DNA of 64,000 nt from Bacillus litorisediminis (GCF_022808645.1 NZ_JAKZKT010000013.1:34152-98151); one strand, 5' to 3'. Counted from the stretch's first letter, positions 9,046 to 19,007 are shown. Notes: generated by a model from the sequence alone, not told the origin. Numbers and translations: made by a program.

Positions 9046-10094
9046 AGATAGACTTCCTTTCCTTTTTCGGCAGATTCATAGACAGCCCGGAGCATTTTCA
9101 TCACTTCGACCCCATCTGCAACTGGGGCAAGAGGCTGTTTACCCTCTAGACAGCATTCAACAAAGTGATGAATCTCATTATGGAAGGCTTTATTGAAGTC
9201 AAAGGTTAGACTGTCAATTTGAGGCGTAACATTTAAAATCGTATTATACTTCTCCGTTACCAGTGCCAGCTCTGGTTCGATTTCCGCTCCGCCTTTATCT
9301 CCATATAACTTTACAAAGAGTTCATCCTTTTTGGCTTGGAGCGTAAAACTGACATCAACGATTAAGGAAGCCCCATTTTCAAAGCGGATCATCGCATTTG
9401 TTAAATCCTCTACATCATTCAATTCAGGGTTGTAGTCCGCAGCTTTGTAGAAGGACAAATTCTTAATATTCTTTCGGTTCCCTAATTTTTTATACGTATT
9501 GCCGCTAACGGAAACAGGACGCGGTTTGCCCATTAAGTACCAGCAAATATCGATCATATGCACACCTAAATCAATTAACGGCCCGCCGCCTGATTTAGAG
9601 AGGTCACTGAACCATCCGCCCGGATTCCCTAACCTTCTTAGGCAAGAAGCTTTCGCATAATAAATTTCTCCAAGATCCCCTTGATCAATAAAGGTTTTTA
9701 AGAGCTTCGCGTTGTCACCATGGCGACGTACGAAACCGACCTGCAGGATTTTTCCGCTTCGTTGAACGGCATCCTGAACGGCCATCGCTTCGTCAACACT
9801 CACACACAAAGGTTTTTCAACCAACACATGCTTCCCCGCCTCCAAAGCAGCAATTGCGATCTCAGCATGTGAATGATTCCATGTACATATACTGACGGCA
9901 TCAATCTCTTCATTTTTTAATAATTCTCTGTAGTCACGATATAACTGGCTTACACCGTATTGAGCTCCTTTTTCTTCAAGCCGCTTTTCATTAATATCGC
10001 AAAATGCGACTAATTCTGCTTGCTGATTCGCTAAATAAGGTTCAATATGGTATTTCGAAATTGAACCTACTCCAATTACGCCAACTTTTAGCAT
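9042..10094 (-). CDS. Gfo/Idh/MocA family oxidoreductase
   Basis: 350 residues with a canonical GVGSISKYH nucleotide loop at about 8-16, catalytic lysine in VEKPLCV, and GGGPLIDLGVHMIDICWYL in the C-terminal domain. The start ATG at 10094 follows AAGGGGGAG. It is paralogous to the next gene upstream (10115-11167), with the same ending (ESAEKGKEVYL against ESSEKQKEVIL), suggesting an old tandem duplication. It is likely an NAD(P)-linked dehydrogenase of a sugar or glycoside hydroxyl group. It is translationally coupled to the FAD oxidoreductase. Confidence 0.92.
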   Translation of the reverse strand: MLKVGVIGVGSISKYHIEPYLANQQAELVAFCDINEKRLEEKGAQYGVSQLYRDYRELLKNEEIDAVSICTWNHSHAEIAIAALEAGKHVLVEKPLCVSVDEAMAVQDAVQRSGKILQVGFVRRHGDNAKLLKTFIDQGDLGEIYYAKASCLRRLGNPGGWFSDLSKSGGGPLIDLGVHMIDICWYLMGKPRPVSVSGNTYKKLGNRKNIKNLSFYKAADYNPELNDVEDLTNAMIRFENGASLIVDVSFTLQAKKDELFVKLYGDKGGAEIEPELALVTEKYNTILNVTPQIDSLTFDFNKAFHNEIHHFVECCLEGKQPLAPVADGVEVMKMLRAVYESAEKGKEVYL

Positions 10095-10114
10095 GTTAAC
10101 TCCCCCTTGATTAA

Positions 10115-11167
10115 TTAAAGAATAACTTCCTTCTGTTTTTCCGAAGATTCGTAGATGGCAAGAAGCATTTTTAACACTTCATATCCATCTTCACCCGTAA
10201 TCAATGGCTTCGCTTTTGTGCGGATACACTCAATAAAATGATGCATTTCATCTTTAAAAATTTGATTTTCCTGAAAAATTGGGGTGGTCTTGCCTAATAC
10301 CCCGTTTTCTTCTTTAAAAATGGCAAGCGGAGATAACGTTGCCCCGCCCTTATCCCCGAAAATATCAATGGATATCGCTTCATTTTGATCACCATTAATT
10401 GCCCAAGAAATTTCAAGGGATAAAACGGCTCCATTTTCAAAACGAATCCATGCTGCGCCAAAATCCTCTACATCAAATACATGATTGGCATTTAAGCTCT
10501 TATTCTTTGATTCCCAGCTTGATACAAACTTAGTTTGATAGTCTCCCAGACCTGATAGGGTTTTTCCTGTAATCGAATGTGCCTTTGGCTGTCCCATCAG
10601 CCACCAGGCTAAATCAAGGACATGGACACCTATATCCATCATCGCCCCGCCGCCAGCAAGAGCTTTATTTGTAAACCAGCCCTTTGGAGTTCCGCGACGT
10701 CTAAATAATGTTGCTTTTACATAATAGACATTCCCGAACGTATTCTGCTCGGCATATTCCTTTAAAACCTGGACGTCTCTGCGAAAACGGTGGGGCATCC
10801 CGACCATTGTAATCACATTATTTTTCCTGGCAACCTCAAGGAACTCTTCTACCTCGCTTACATCTGTGCCGATTGGTTTTTCCACAAAAACATGAATTCC
10901 GTGCTCCGCCGCCCTTTTGGCAATCGGCATGTGCGTCTGATTTGGTGTTGAGATAATTACGGCATCAACTTGAATGGACGCAATTAATTCATCGATACTG
11001 GAAAAATAATGGCGAACACCGTGAGCTTCTGCTAATTTCTTGGCACGCTCGAGATTGACATCTACAATTGCTTCAATTGATACATCTGGATGCTCTTTTA
11101 CATACACTAAATGGGTGGACTCTGCAATCGCTCCCACTCCAATGAGAGCCACTTTAAGAAGTTCCAT
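10115..11167 (-). CDS. Gfo/Idh/MocA family oxidoreductase
   Basis: 350 residues with the glycine loop GVGAIAEST, catalytic lysine in VEKPIGT and GGGAMMDIGVHVLDLAWWL. A GTG at 11179 would add four residues, but the ATG at 11167 (MELLKVAL) is placed about 10 bases behind AAGGTG and is preferred. It is similar in length and layout to its downstream neighbour, from which it is separated by 20 bp. It is cut off from the upstream giant gene by a family A repeat array of about 0.6 kb, so it may need its own promoter or depend on read-through. Confidence 0.92.
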   Translation of the reverse strand: MELLKVALIGVGAIAESTHLVYVKEHPDVSIEAIVDVNLERAKKLAEAHGVRHYFSSIDELIASIQVDAVIISTPNQTHMPIAKRAAEHGIHVFVEKPIGTDVSEVEEFLEVARKNNVITMVGMPHRFRRDVQVLKEYAEQNTFGNVYYVKATLFRRRGTPKGWFTNKALAGGGAMMDIGVHVLDLAWWLMGQPKAHSITGKTLSGLGDYQTKFVSSWESKNKSLNANHVFDVEDFGAAWIRFENGAVLSLEISWAINGDQNEAISIDIFGDKGGATLSPLAIFKEENGVLGKTTPIFQENQIFKDEMHHFIECIRTKAKPLITGEDGYEVLKMLLAIYESSEKQKEVIL

Positions 11168-11269
11168 TTTAATCAGCACCTTTTTTGTAAAGTAAGAAAC
11201 TTATCTTTCGCAGGTTGAATTAAGTAAGGTTGACCCGCGGGTTCAATTCGATTTTACTGTGATGATTTT

Positions 11270-11845
11270 GTTTACGGACATACGTTCCGAAATGTTTGCC
11301 AAAAACCGTGTTTTAGAATTTGAATGGACATACGTTCCGATACCCTGAAAATTTACGATTGTTTATTCGTGAAAATTGATTTTGTACGAATAGCGGAATC
11401 AGAATCCGCTTCAGCCCTTAAAGTGCAGGTTTTCGTTCTGATAACGGAATGAGGATCCGCTAAACTTATCTAATGGTTCCTCATTCCGCTATTTATTCAA
11501 AAATCCTGGTTTGAAGCTTGGTTTCGGTTCCTCGTTCCGTTATTTGCGCTTTTTTTCGTCAAATTTGATTGATTTTGTACGAATAGCGGAATCAGAATCC
11601 GCTTCAGCCCTTTTAAGTGCGGGTTTTCGTTCTGATAACGGAATGAGGATCCGCGAAACTTATCTAATGGTTCCTCATTCCGCTATTTATTCAAAAATCC
11701 TGGTTTGAAGCTTGGTTTCGGTTCCTCGTTCCGTTATTTGCGCTTTTTTTCGTCAAATTTGATTGATTTTGTACGAATAGCGGAATCAGAATCCGCTTCA
11801 TTCCTTAAAGTTCAGGTTTTCGTTCTGATAACGGAATAAGGATCC
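11270..11845. repeat. family A tandem array, 193-194-bp unit (copy A2)
   Basis: The marker GTACGAATAGCGGAATC recurs at 11384, 11577 and 11771, giving periods of 193 and 194 bp, the same as array A1 about 8 kb away. The hairpin module is present with two mismatches: TAACGGAATGAGGATCC against a GGTTCCTCATTCCGCTA arm. Two short related modules (ACGGACATACGTTCCGA) lie at about 11272 and 11325. The array fills nearly all of the gap between the giant fusion gene and the next dehydrogenase. No coding potential was seen. Confidence 0.88.
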
Positions 11846-11869
11846 GCTAAAGTTGGCTAAGAAACGTCC

Positions 11870-14800
11870 TTATTCAGCTGTTTCTGCCATGGTAAACAGA
11901 TAAACATCGTCATAATAGGCAGTTGTTACCCATGCATTCGAACTGGATAGTAAGATCCGAATATATCTTGCATTGGCTGGAGCTACACTAGTAAACTCCT
12001 TTTGTATCCAGCTTCCTCTTGGTGCTTCGAAGGTAATTCCTAAACCGCTTGTAATCGGAATTTCCTGTCGGTTTTCGTCATAGTACCTTACCTGAAATAA
12101 GGTTCGGCTGCTTGAAAATGGCGAGCCCGTATCGGGGTTAATTGGAGGATTTCCTAAAAATACACTTGCACCAGCTGTATACTCCTTTCCAGGCTCTACT
12201 TCGATCAAATCTGACTGCAATGCTGTATAAGCACTTGTAGTAGCGTCTATTAATTTGATACTTCTATTGCCTGATAACGACTGTTCTTCAGACGAAGAAA
12301 TCGAAGTATATCCTGCCTTTTCAGCTCTAATCGACCAGCCTGGAATCGTTCCGTCTGGCAATATAGTCTCAAAGTCATGATTCACAATAGGCAAGTAGGT
12401 TTTGACAGGTTCTTGAGAAATAGAAACGACGACTGGCACCTCACAAGATTGACCATTGAATTCAGCTATGATTGTTGCTTCCCCTTCATTCATACCTCTG
12501 ACGATGTTTCCATCCATCGCGACAATGCCTTCAGGATTGGAAGATAACGCAGCGGAATGAGAAACATCAATAACTATTGGTCCATAGATAGCCGAAATCT
12601 TAAGCTCTTTTTCAGCGCCAACGATCAATTCAATTCTTTCGGGATCTGCTTCTAAACTGGTTAGACCATAAACGTTAACAGTTGGGAGAGCAACTGGTGT
12701 ACCATAACCAACTCCCTCTTTATATACAAACACCTGGTATTGATGAGCTCCTTCAGACGGTGCTGGGATTACCAATGTTACCTGCTCATCGCCCTGACCC
12801 GTTCCGGCTGCAACAATGACATCTCCCTCTCTTACTTCAATCAGAGCATCTTGATTAGCTCTTACCATAAGTTTTAAATCAGAGCCAAAAATGAGATCCT
12901 TACTTTCTACAGCCATCACTTCTATCCCAGGTAATTCTCTTGGATCTACAACCGTATATATGTAGGCGTCATCATAATATTCTGCCGTCATCCATCCATA
13001 GTAGCCGTTTAAAATCAGTCTTGCATATTTTGCGTGTTCCGGTGCCGTGCTTGTAATCTTTACATGAAACCACTCTTCAATAGGAATCCGGAGTTTATCA
13101 TTTGTGATTTCAACGGCTTCTACTTCCTCTCCGTATTCATCAAAGTAACGAATTTGGAAAAATGACTGGCTGTTTGCAGTCGGTAAATCGTTTGGCTCAT
13201 CATTGCTTTTACCGCTAATAAAGATATCAACACCAGCTGTGTATATCCGACCTGTTTCAATTCTAATGAAATCCGACTGATATTCAGTTTTTCCATTTGT
13301 CGTTTCATCAACCAATTTCAAGCTTCTTTGACCTGAACGAGCTTTTTCAGTTGTAGAGAAAGATGAATCCCTCTGTTTTCCTTTGAAAAGCGACCATCCA
13401 TCTATTTCGCCTGATTCATCAACTTGTTCAAAACTATTATTTATAACTTTTAAATATGATTGGACAGGCTCCGGAATTTTAACTTTCACTTCCTGCATCG
13501 GCAAGGAAATGCCCATATATGTACCAGAAAAAGTAACGATCCCTGGCTGCCTTGGAATAATTTTTCCGTCTTCGACAATCGCTATTTCCGGATTAGAACT
13601 TTCTATTTTAGCTATTTTCGATACATTTACAGTCCAGCCGTACATCTCCGCCTCAACACGAATTTCCGCCGGGGTATCCACAATCAGCACCTCTGGAATA
13701 ATCCAAGTCAGATTGTTTGGCTGTTCGGCTGGTCTTTTCAGTACCTTCGTAGCTTGGGCAAAATAAATATCGTTTTTCTTATTTAGAGCAAATATCGAAA
13801 CATCTTCGGCAATGATGTTACTTTCCATGGTATTAGGTTCTATGACGGTTAGTGTTCCTCCTGCATTTGTATAGAGGAGTCCATCTATTCCCCAATATTG
13901 TTTAACCGGTCTCCAGCGCCCATAGTTTGTAATCTCAGGGTACACATTTTTCGATTTCACGATTTCATACGTCTGCGGATTAAAAGCAAAAACATAGCCA
14001 TTTGCGGCTCCCCAGATCAGCCCATCTGGACCAACTGTTAATCCGCTGATCATTGGTACAGTCTCATTTAATCCATCTAAGCCAAGATCCCATTCCCGAG
14101 TCTTTGTTTTTGTTACAGGGTCCCAGGCAAATAGTTTGGCTTTTATGGCGATTGGGTCTGAACCTAAACCGCCATGGATCGTCGTTGATCCATAAATCAT
14201 TCCATCCTTATAAACCAAACCTGCTATACTTTGATTTTCTACAATGTTTCGGTAAACTTCAAAAACGGGCTGATTGGCATCCTTCGATGCCTCTGGGTCA
14301 TAGACCGTTAAAGCCCCGCCATGTTCGGAGTAGCCAGGAATAGTCCCGATTAATAATTTCCCCGCTCCCTCTTGCAGAACAAATGGGCGGTCTTGTTCAT
14401 GACCAATTTCAAAGAGCAAGGCTGGGCCAGATTCGGGGATATTATGATTTGTATCCCAGCCAACGATTTCGGCTTTTGGATATAAACCAAAATAAAGAGT
14501 ATCCTCAACGCTTCCCATTCCTTCCGCCTGCCCTAATTTATATAAGGATAAGTGATCCTGTTTTTCCGGATCATAGACCGCCCCCTCTGTCCCCATATAG
14601 CTGCTGATATAAATTTTTCCATCCGGTCCCGTTTCCATTGCCTGCAAATTCAGCGGCTGCCCATCTACCAGCGGAGGCAAAACAACACGTTTTTGAATCC
14701 GCGGGTCAGATAGAACAATTTTTCCGTCAAACGAGATTGTGACCATAGCCAGCCCTTCAAATTCAGTCTGATTCTGTACATCCATCCATTGACTATTGCG

Positions 14801-16762
14801 AATCGAACCATCAAAAGGCATCGCAATTCTTTCTTCCAATGTCTCTATGTCAATTTCCCACATATATTGATCTTTCTTACTTGTATAAACCTTGCCATCA
14901 TGCTGGCCCGTGACTGCCATTAACCCGCGGATATTGGTTAAACCCCGCTCCCGCCATTCCTGTCTGTCAAGGTCATAAACCCTGATAATCGATGGTCCAT
15001 TAAAGAATGCAAATAAATAGTGATCGACTACACTCATTCCATAAACAGACCCCATGCTATCGTATTGACCTTTGTAAATTGGGTCTTCTGGCGTTCCCGG
15101 TAATTCAATCCGTTCTTTTACCTTCGTTTCCGGGTCGATTTTCCACACCCGGCCATTGGTTGTACCGGTTCCTGCATATACATAACCGTTATAATATGCG
15201 ATCGATCGAATATAGTCCTCGGCAGGATCTACGCTTTCCCCCAGTAAGTCTGTTATTTGTAATGTTTCCGCTTCAATTTTAAAAACACGGCCGCCTATCG
15301 AAGCAGAATAAATCCCTCCATACACGTTGCCATGCTCATCACTTGTTAATGACCAGATTGATTCTGCACCGCTTATGGGAACACCTAAATCTGAAACTTG
15401 TTTTGTTTCGGGTGAGTACATAAACATTTTCCTGGAAGCACCGATAAAAACTCGGCCATCTGGCGTTAAACAATGAGCCCAAGCATTTGAGGCTCCTTCT
15501 AATGGGTAGGAATGAAGAAGCCTTTGATGATCGATATCGATTACATTAAACTTAGCCCAGTCCCCAGATGAAGCACTTCCCGTGACCGTGGTGTAAACAA
15601 TATTGGCACCGTCTTCCTTTGAATATACAGCATCAATCGTTTGTGCAGTTTGAATCGGACTGCCAAGATCAATGATGGAAGAATCGAAATTTGCAGCCTC
15701 CTTTCTGCTGTCTGTAAAAGCAAATACATGAGGGGATTCATCTATAAACCATTCAGACTTCTTTTTAAAATTAATTATTTTAGTAAGTGTAGTCGTTTTC
15801 TTATTTTGTAATTTCTCAAATTCCACTGAAGCATCTTCAAATTCAACTACATCCGTAATAAATGCACTAACATCCAATCTTTTTTCACTTAAAAGTCTTA
15901 TATATTCCTTAATGTTTCTGCCTTCCGTCCAGCGGACAAAGCCATAAGGATAATCTATCGCTTCAGCTTCATACACCTTATCGTAACGGCCTGGCCCACC
16001 AGCCCGTGAGATCAGAATCTGGGCTTCTTTACTAAACAGGAGGCTCCGCGGAAATTCCGGTTCAACGTCTCCAACAATAACTACCTTGCCTTTATTTCGA
16101 ATCCATTTAAGACTCTCGCCTGTCAGCGGTGTATGTTTTCCTCCCATACAAAGCAGTACAGCATCGGCACCATGCCCATTTGTTAAGGTGTAAATTTCAT
16201 TTTCTAATCCTTCGATTGTTGTATGTGTTTTTAGATGAGGTTCACTTTGAAGCATGGTGGTCCGTTCTTCATGAAGATCATATCCGATCACATTATAGGC
16301 AGCCGCATTCGCGATTTTTGCTATCATTTGGCCAAGCAGACCTAATCCTGCAACGACTACTGTTTCACCAAAATGTAAATCTGCAACCCTAAGTGCATGA
16401 ATCGCAATCGCCCCAATCCCAGCGAGAGCTGCCTCTTTAGGATCGACATGATCTGGAACCTTAGCAATCAATGTTTTCGGAACCAGTAAGTACTCAGCAT
16501 GATGTACATATGGAGCCCCATAGCATGCAACAATATCCCCAGCTTTTAAATCCTCTATTTGATCTCCGACTTCCTCCGCAATCCCCACTGCACTATACCC
16601 AAGCGGTATTTGCTTTCCCTCACTCGATTCAATCGCCAGGAGTTCAGTACCCGGTGATATAACCGAATATAAAGTTTTCACCAGCACATAAGAAGGTTTA
16701 ATGGCAGGCTTTGAGTCTTCTACTAATTTAACCGAACGATTATAAGCCACTATTTTTTTCAA
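11870..16762 (-). CDS. giant fusion: MDR/alcohol-dehydrogenase-like domain + beta-propeller + Ig-like and carbohydrate-binding domains
   Basis: 1630 residues. Residues about 1-335 form a medium-chain dehydrogenase with SVISPGTE and a cofactor loop GLGLLG (about 139-144), resembling the N-terminal half of bi-domain oxidoreductases; the usual catalytic-zinc cysteines are not obvious. Residues about 360-1020 are repetitive beta-propeller blades (GRVFIGASRKMFMYSPET, GNVYGGIYSASIGGRVF). Then come an Ig-like domain (1020-1102), a jelly-roll carbohydrate-binding domain (1103-1272), a linker domain, a BIG2-like domain (1368-1455) and a second similar carbohydrate-binding domain (1456-1630). No signal peptide or transmembrane segment was seen, although the distal domains are normally extracellular. 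The start is TTG at 16762, directly behind AGAAGGAGGG; an earlier TTG at 16792 would read through that site. It lies 14 bp after the DapA-like gene, hence in the same operon. Confidence 0.88.
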   Translation of the reverse strand: MKKIVAYNRSVKLVEDSKPAIKPSYVLVKTLYSVISPGTELLAIESSEGKQIPLGYSAVGIAEEVGDQIEDLKAGDIVACYGAPYVHHAEYLLVPKTLIAKVPDHVDPKEAALAGIGAIAIHALRVADLHFGETVVVAGLGLLGQMIAKIANAAAYNVIGYDLHEERTTMLQSEPHLKTHTTIEGLENEIYTLTNGHGADAVLLCMGGKHTPLTGESLKWIRNKGKVVIVGDVEPEFPRSLLFSKEAQILISRAGGPGRYDKVYEAEAIDYPYGFVRWTEGRNIKEYIRLLSEKRLDVSAFITDVVEFEDASVEFEKLQNKKTTTLTKIINFKKKSEWFIDESPHVFAFTDSRKEAANFDSSIIDLGSPIQTAQTIDAVYSKEDGANIVYTTVTGSASSGDWAKFNVIDIDHQRLLHSYPLEGASNAWAHCLTPDGRVFIGASRKMFMYSPETKQVSDLGVPISGAESIWSLTSDEHGNVYGGIYSASIGGRVFKIEAETLQITDLLGESVDPAEDYIRSIAYYNGYVYAGTGTTNGRVWKIDPETKVKERIELPGTPEDPIYKGQYDSMGSVYGMSVVDHYLFAFFNGPSIIRVYDLDRQEWRERGLTNIRGLMAVTGQHDGKVYTSKKDQYMWEIDIETLEERIAMPFDGSIRNSQWMDVQNQTEFEGLAMVTISFDGKIVLSDPRIQKRVVLPPLVDGQPLNLQAMETGPDGKIYISSYMGTEGAVYDPEKQDHLSLYKLGQAEGMGSVEDTLYFGLYPKAEIVGWDTNHNIPESGPALLFEIGHEQDRPFVLQEGAGKLLIGTIPGYSEHGGALTVYDPEASKDANQPVFEVYRNIVENQSIAGLVYKDGMIYGSTTIHGGLGSDPIAIKAKLFAWDPVTKTKTREWDLGLDGLNETVPMISGLTVGPDGLIWGAANGYVFAFNPQTYEIVKSKNVYPEITNYGRWRPVKQYWGIDGLLYTNAGGTLTVIEPNTMESNIIAEDVSIFALNKKNDIYFAQATKVLKRPAEQPNNLTWIIPEVLIVDTPAEIRVEAEMYGWTVNVSKIAKIESSNPEIAIVEDGKIIPRQPGIVTFSGTYMGISLPMQEVKVKIPEPVQSYLKVINNSFEQVDESGEIDGWSLFKGKQRDSSFSTTEKARSGQRSLKLVDETTNGKTEYQSDFIRIETGRIYTAGVDIFISGKSNDEPNDLPTANSQSFFQIRYFDEYGEEVEAVEITNDKLRIPIEEWFHVKITSTAPEHAKYARLILNGYYGWMTAEYYDDAYIYTVVDPRELPGIEVMAVESKDLIFGSDLKLMVRANQDALIEVREGDVIVAAGTGQGDEQVTLVIPAPSEGAHQYQVFVYKEGVGYGTPVALPTVNVYGLTSLEADPERIELIVGAEKELKISAIYGPIVIDVSHSAALSSNPEGIVAMDGNIVRGMNEGEATIIAEFNGQSCEVPVVVSISQEPVKTYLPIVNHDFETILPDGTIPGWSIRAEKAGYTSISSSEEQSLSGNRSIKLIDATTSAYTALQSDLIEVEPGKEYTAGASVFLGNPPINPDTGSPFSSSRTLFQVRYYDENRQEIPITSGLGITFEAPRGSWIQKEFTSVAPANARYIRILLSSSNAWVTTAYYDDVYLFTMAETAE

Positions 16763-16776
16763 AGGCTTCCCTCCTT

Positions 16777-17829
16777 CTAATTTTGGAGCCAATTATCTAA
16801 ACGGGCTTTGACAAATTCATCGTCATGCAAGTGAGGGTACTCCGCATAAATGCGATCAATTTCTTCTTTCTGACCAGGACTTAATTGTTCGCTTTCAAGC
16901 AGACACCAATTCCCCTGCAGAATTCCTTGCCTTGTTAATACTTCGTTTATTCCGGCAATACTTCCTTTAAATTGGTGTTTTGCGTCAAAAAATGCTCCAT
17001 TTGCATCAGTTATTTCCTGACCTATTGTTAAAAGTTTACTAGGAATATAGTCTTGTTCCCGTACGGCTTTTATCTCTTCAAACAATTCAACTACGCGTTT
17101 TGTCCAAACGGACCAATGCCCCAGAAGACCCCCAGCAATTCTTTTTTCAACGAGGTGATCCCCAACTCTTACCCGAAAGGTAGTCAGAAGATCGTTGACA
17201 ATGTTGTCATCATTTCCAGTATAAAGCGCAATTTCATCCCGCCTGTCTGAATGAGCAACCGCCCTGACCACATCCAGTGTCTGATAGCGGTTAAAAGGAG
17301 CAATTTTGATGGCATAAACATTTGGGATATCTGCTAGCTGTTTCCAAAAATCATACGACAAGACCCTGCCTCCTACTGAAGGCTGGAGGTAAAAACCAAA
17401 AACAGGAATAATCTCTGCGATTTTTTCTGTGCGTTCAATCAATTGACTCTCGGTTAATTCCTGAAGACCACCCATACTGAGAAGTCCTAAGTCATATCCG
17501 ATACTCTTAGCAAAAGCAGCCTCTTTTATGGCCTGTTCTGCAGGGCCGCAAATTCCCGCTACTTTTATAAAATCAGGCACGTTTGCCTTTTTTATTTCTT
17601 CGATTGCGATCTCTAACACTTTTTCGAAGAGGTTAAATCTCGGGTCACGGATTTCAAACTGTGTCGTATGCACTCCAACAGCTACACCGCCAACCCCAGC
17701 ATCGATGTAATACCTGGTTAGCGCACGCTGTCCTCTCTCATCTAGCTTCCGCTCATTCGTTAGGGCCAACGGATGAGCGGGGATAACGGTTCCTTCAAAC
17801 AATTTTTTTTTAATTGCTGCATCCATCAT
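16777..17829 (-). CDS. dihydrodipicolinate synthase / N-acetylneuraminate lyase family protein
   Basis: 350 residues with a class I aldolase TIM barrel. The Schiff-base lysine is probably Lys175 in NVYAIKIAPF, and GVGGVAVGVHTTQF corresponds to the conserved early strand of the family. The protein is longer than typical DapA (about 290 residues), as in relatives found in sugar-acid clusters. It probably performs a retro-aldol cleavage or dehydration of a keto-sugar acid. The start ATG follows AAGGAGTATTTTAA, directly after the epimerase stop codon. It is clearly not the housekeeping lysine-pathway enzyme, given its context. Confidence 0.85.
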   Translation of the reverse strand: MMDAAIKKKLFEGTVIPAHPLALTNERKLDERGQRALTRYYIDAGVGGVAVGVHTTQFEIRDPRFNLFEKVLEIAIEEIKKANVPDFIKVAGICGPAEQAIKEAAFAKSIGYDLGLLSMGGLQELTESQLIERTEKIAEIIPVFGFYLQPSVGGRVLSYDFWKQLADIPNVYAIKIAPFNRYQTLDVVRAVAHSDRRDEIALYTGNDDNIVNDLLTTFRVRVGDHLVEKRIAGGLLGHWSVWTKRVVELFEEIKAVREQDYIPSKLLTIGQEITDANGAFFDAKHQFKGSIAGINEVLTRQGILQGNWCLLESEQLSPGQKEEIDRIYAEYPHLHDDEFVKARLDNWLQN

Positions 17830-18846
17830 TTAAAATACTCCTTCACGCTCTTGAAAATGAGTCGGCTTATTATGGGTAGCGCCATCATTCATCACCCATT
17901 CCGCAATCATATGAATCATTTGCTGAACGGATACCTTCGGATAGCCAAATAATTGATGGGCACGTGAAGCATTATTTAATAATGCAAAATCATCCTCATC
18001 GTTTACAAATTGAGGCTGCTTTCCAAATCGTTTGCCAAACTGTTCCGCCAGCCAGCGGACGGAAAGGGTTTCAGGGCCCGTTATGTTCAAAATTTTTGGA
18101 GGCGATTGACAATGCAATAGGGAACGTATCGCAAATTCATTCGCATCTCCCTGCCAGATCACATTGACATTGCCCATCGTTAAATCAATCGGCTCCTCTT
18201 TTGCTACTTGTCTAGCAATTTCAAGCAACACTCCGTAGCGGAGATCAATCGCATAATTTAATCGAAATAAAAGCATAGGTGTGTTATTTTTCCGCGAAAA
18301 ATAAGAGAGAATTCTCTCCCTGCCTAAACATGACTGAGCATATTCGCCAACTGGGTTTACCCCTTTTTCTTCAGAACTGTTATTGCTGACAACGCGAGTT
18401 AAGGGATAGACATTCCCAGTTGAAAAAGCAACAATTCGGGAGTCCGAAAACGTTTCAGCAACCCGGCCGGGCAGATATGTATTCATAGTCCATGTGTAAT
18501 GTTCATTCCCTACGGTTCCAAATTTATGACCTGCCATATAAATTATGTTCTTTATTTTCGGCAATGACTGGAGTTCATCTTCATCCAGTAAATCAGCGGC
18601 AATTGTCTCAATTCCAAAGTCATGTAATTCCTTTTGCAGTGTTCCTGAGGAAAATCTTGAAACACCGATTACACGTTTATCTAACTTAGCTTGATCAATT
18701 GCCCTTTTTGCCAATTTCGCCAGGGTTGGTCCCATTTTTCCTCCTACTCCCAGGATCATGATGTCACCATCTAAAGATTGAAGATCAGTTACAAGCCGAT
18801 TGGACGGGGCCGTCATAAATTCTTCTAATTCTGCAACAGTTTTCAT
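17830..18846 (-). CDS. NAD-dependent epimerase/dehydratase family protein (atypical SDR)
   Basis: 338 residues, extended short-chain dehydrogenase fold. The glycine-rich loop GVGGKMG is near residue 33, NIIYMAGHKFG follows, and the active-site region reads GEYAQSCLGRE. In canonical members the tyrosine is followed by YxxxK; here the lysine position is cysteine (YAQSC), so catalysis must differ or be lost. It is the first gene of the minus-strand catabolic operon. Its start has a GAGGAG site, and a promoter overlapped by a palindromic operator lies about 75 bp upstream. Confidence 0.85.
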   Translation of the reverse strand: MKTVAELEEFMTAPSNRLVTDLQSLDGDIMILGVGGKMGPTLAKLAKRAIDQAKLDKRVIGVSRFSSGTLQKELHDFGIETIAADLLDEDELQSLPKIKNIIYMAGHKFGTVGNEHYTWTMNTYLPGRVAETFSDSRIVAFSTGNVYPLTRVVSNNSSEEKGVNPVGEYAQSCLGRERILSYFSRKNNTPMLLFRLNYAIDLRYGVLLEIARQVAKEEPIDLTMGNVNVIWQGDANEFAIRSLLHCQSPPKILNITGPETLSVRWLAEQFGKRFGKQPQFVNDEDDFALLNNASRAHQLFGYPKVSVQQMIHMIAEWVMNDGATHNKPTHFQEREGVF

Positions 18847-18918
18847 TTCATCACTCCTCTTTAAATATCAATAGTTCTATTTCGCTTCATGACAGAATAT
18901 TGCGAATAATTACCTTAC

Positions 18919-18955
18919 ATTCTATGAACCGACTCATTAAAAGACAAGTCTTTAA
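18919..18955 (-). promoter_or_regulatory. promoter of the catabolic operon overlapped by operator O1
   Basis: On the minus strand TTGTCT (18942-18947) and TAGAAT (18919-18924) are separated by 17 bp. The palindrome AAAGAC-AA-GTCTTT (18940-18953) covers the -35 box, so a protein bound here would block polymerase. A second inverted repeat, TCTTTTA-ATC-TAAAAGA, lies at 18960-18976. The same palindrome type recurs at 19043 and 24837. Confidence 0.65.
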
Positions 18956-19007
18956 ATGGTCTTTTAATCTAAAAGAAGATGTTACCAGAGATTATTTTTT
19001 AACTATT

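Noticed and set aside
13383..13786. Two overlapping plus-strand frames of over 100 codons
   Set aside because: They are antisense shadows of the giant fusion gene, without ribosome binding sites or recognisable domains.
16763..16792. Upstream TTG start for the giant fusion gene
   Set aside because: It would read the AGAAGGAGGG ribosome binding site as codons; the TTG at 16762 is correctly spaced behind it.
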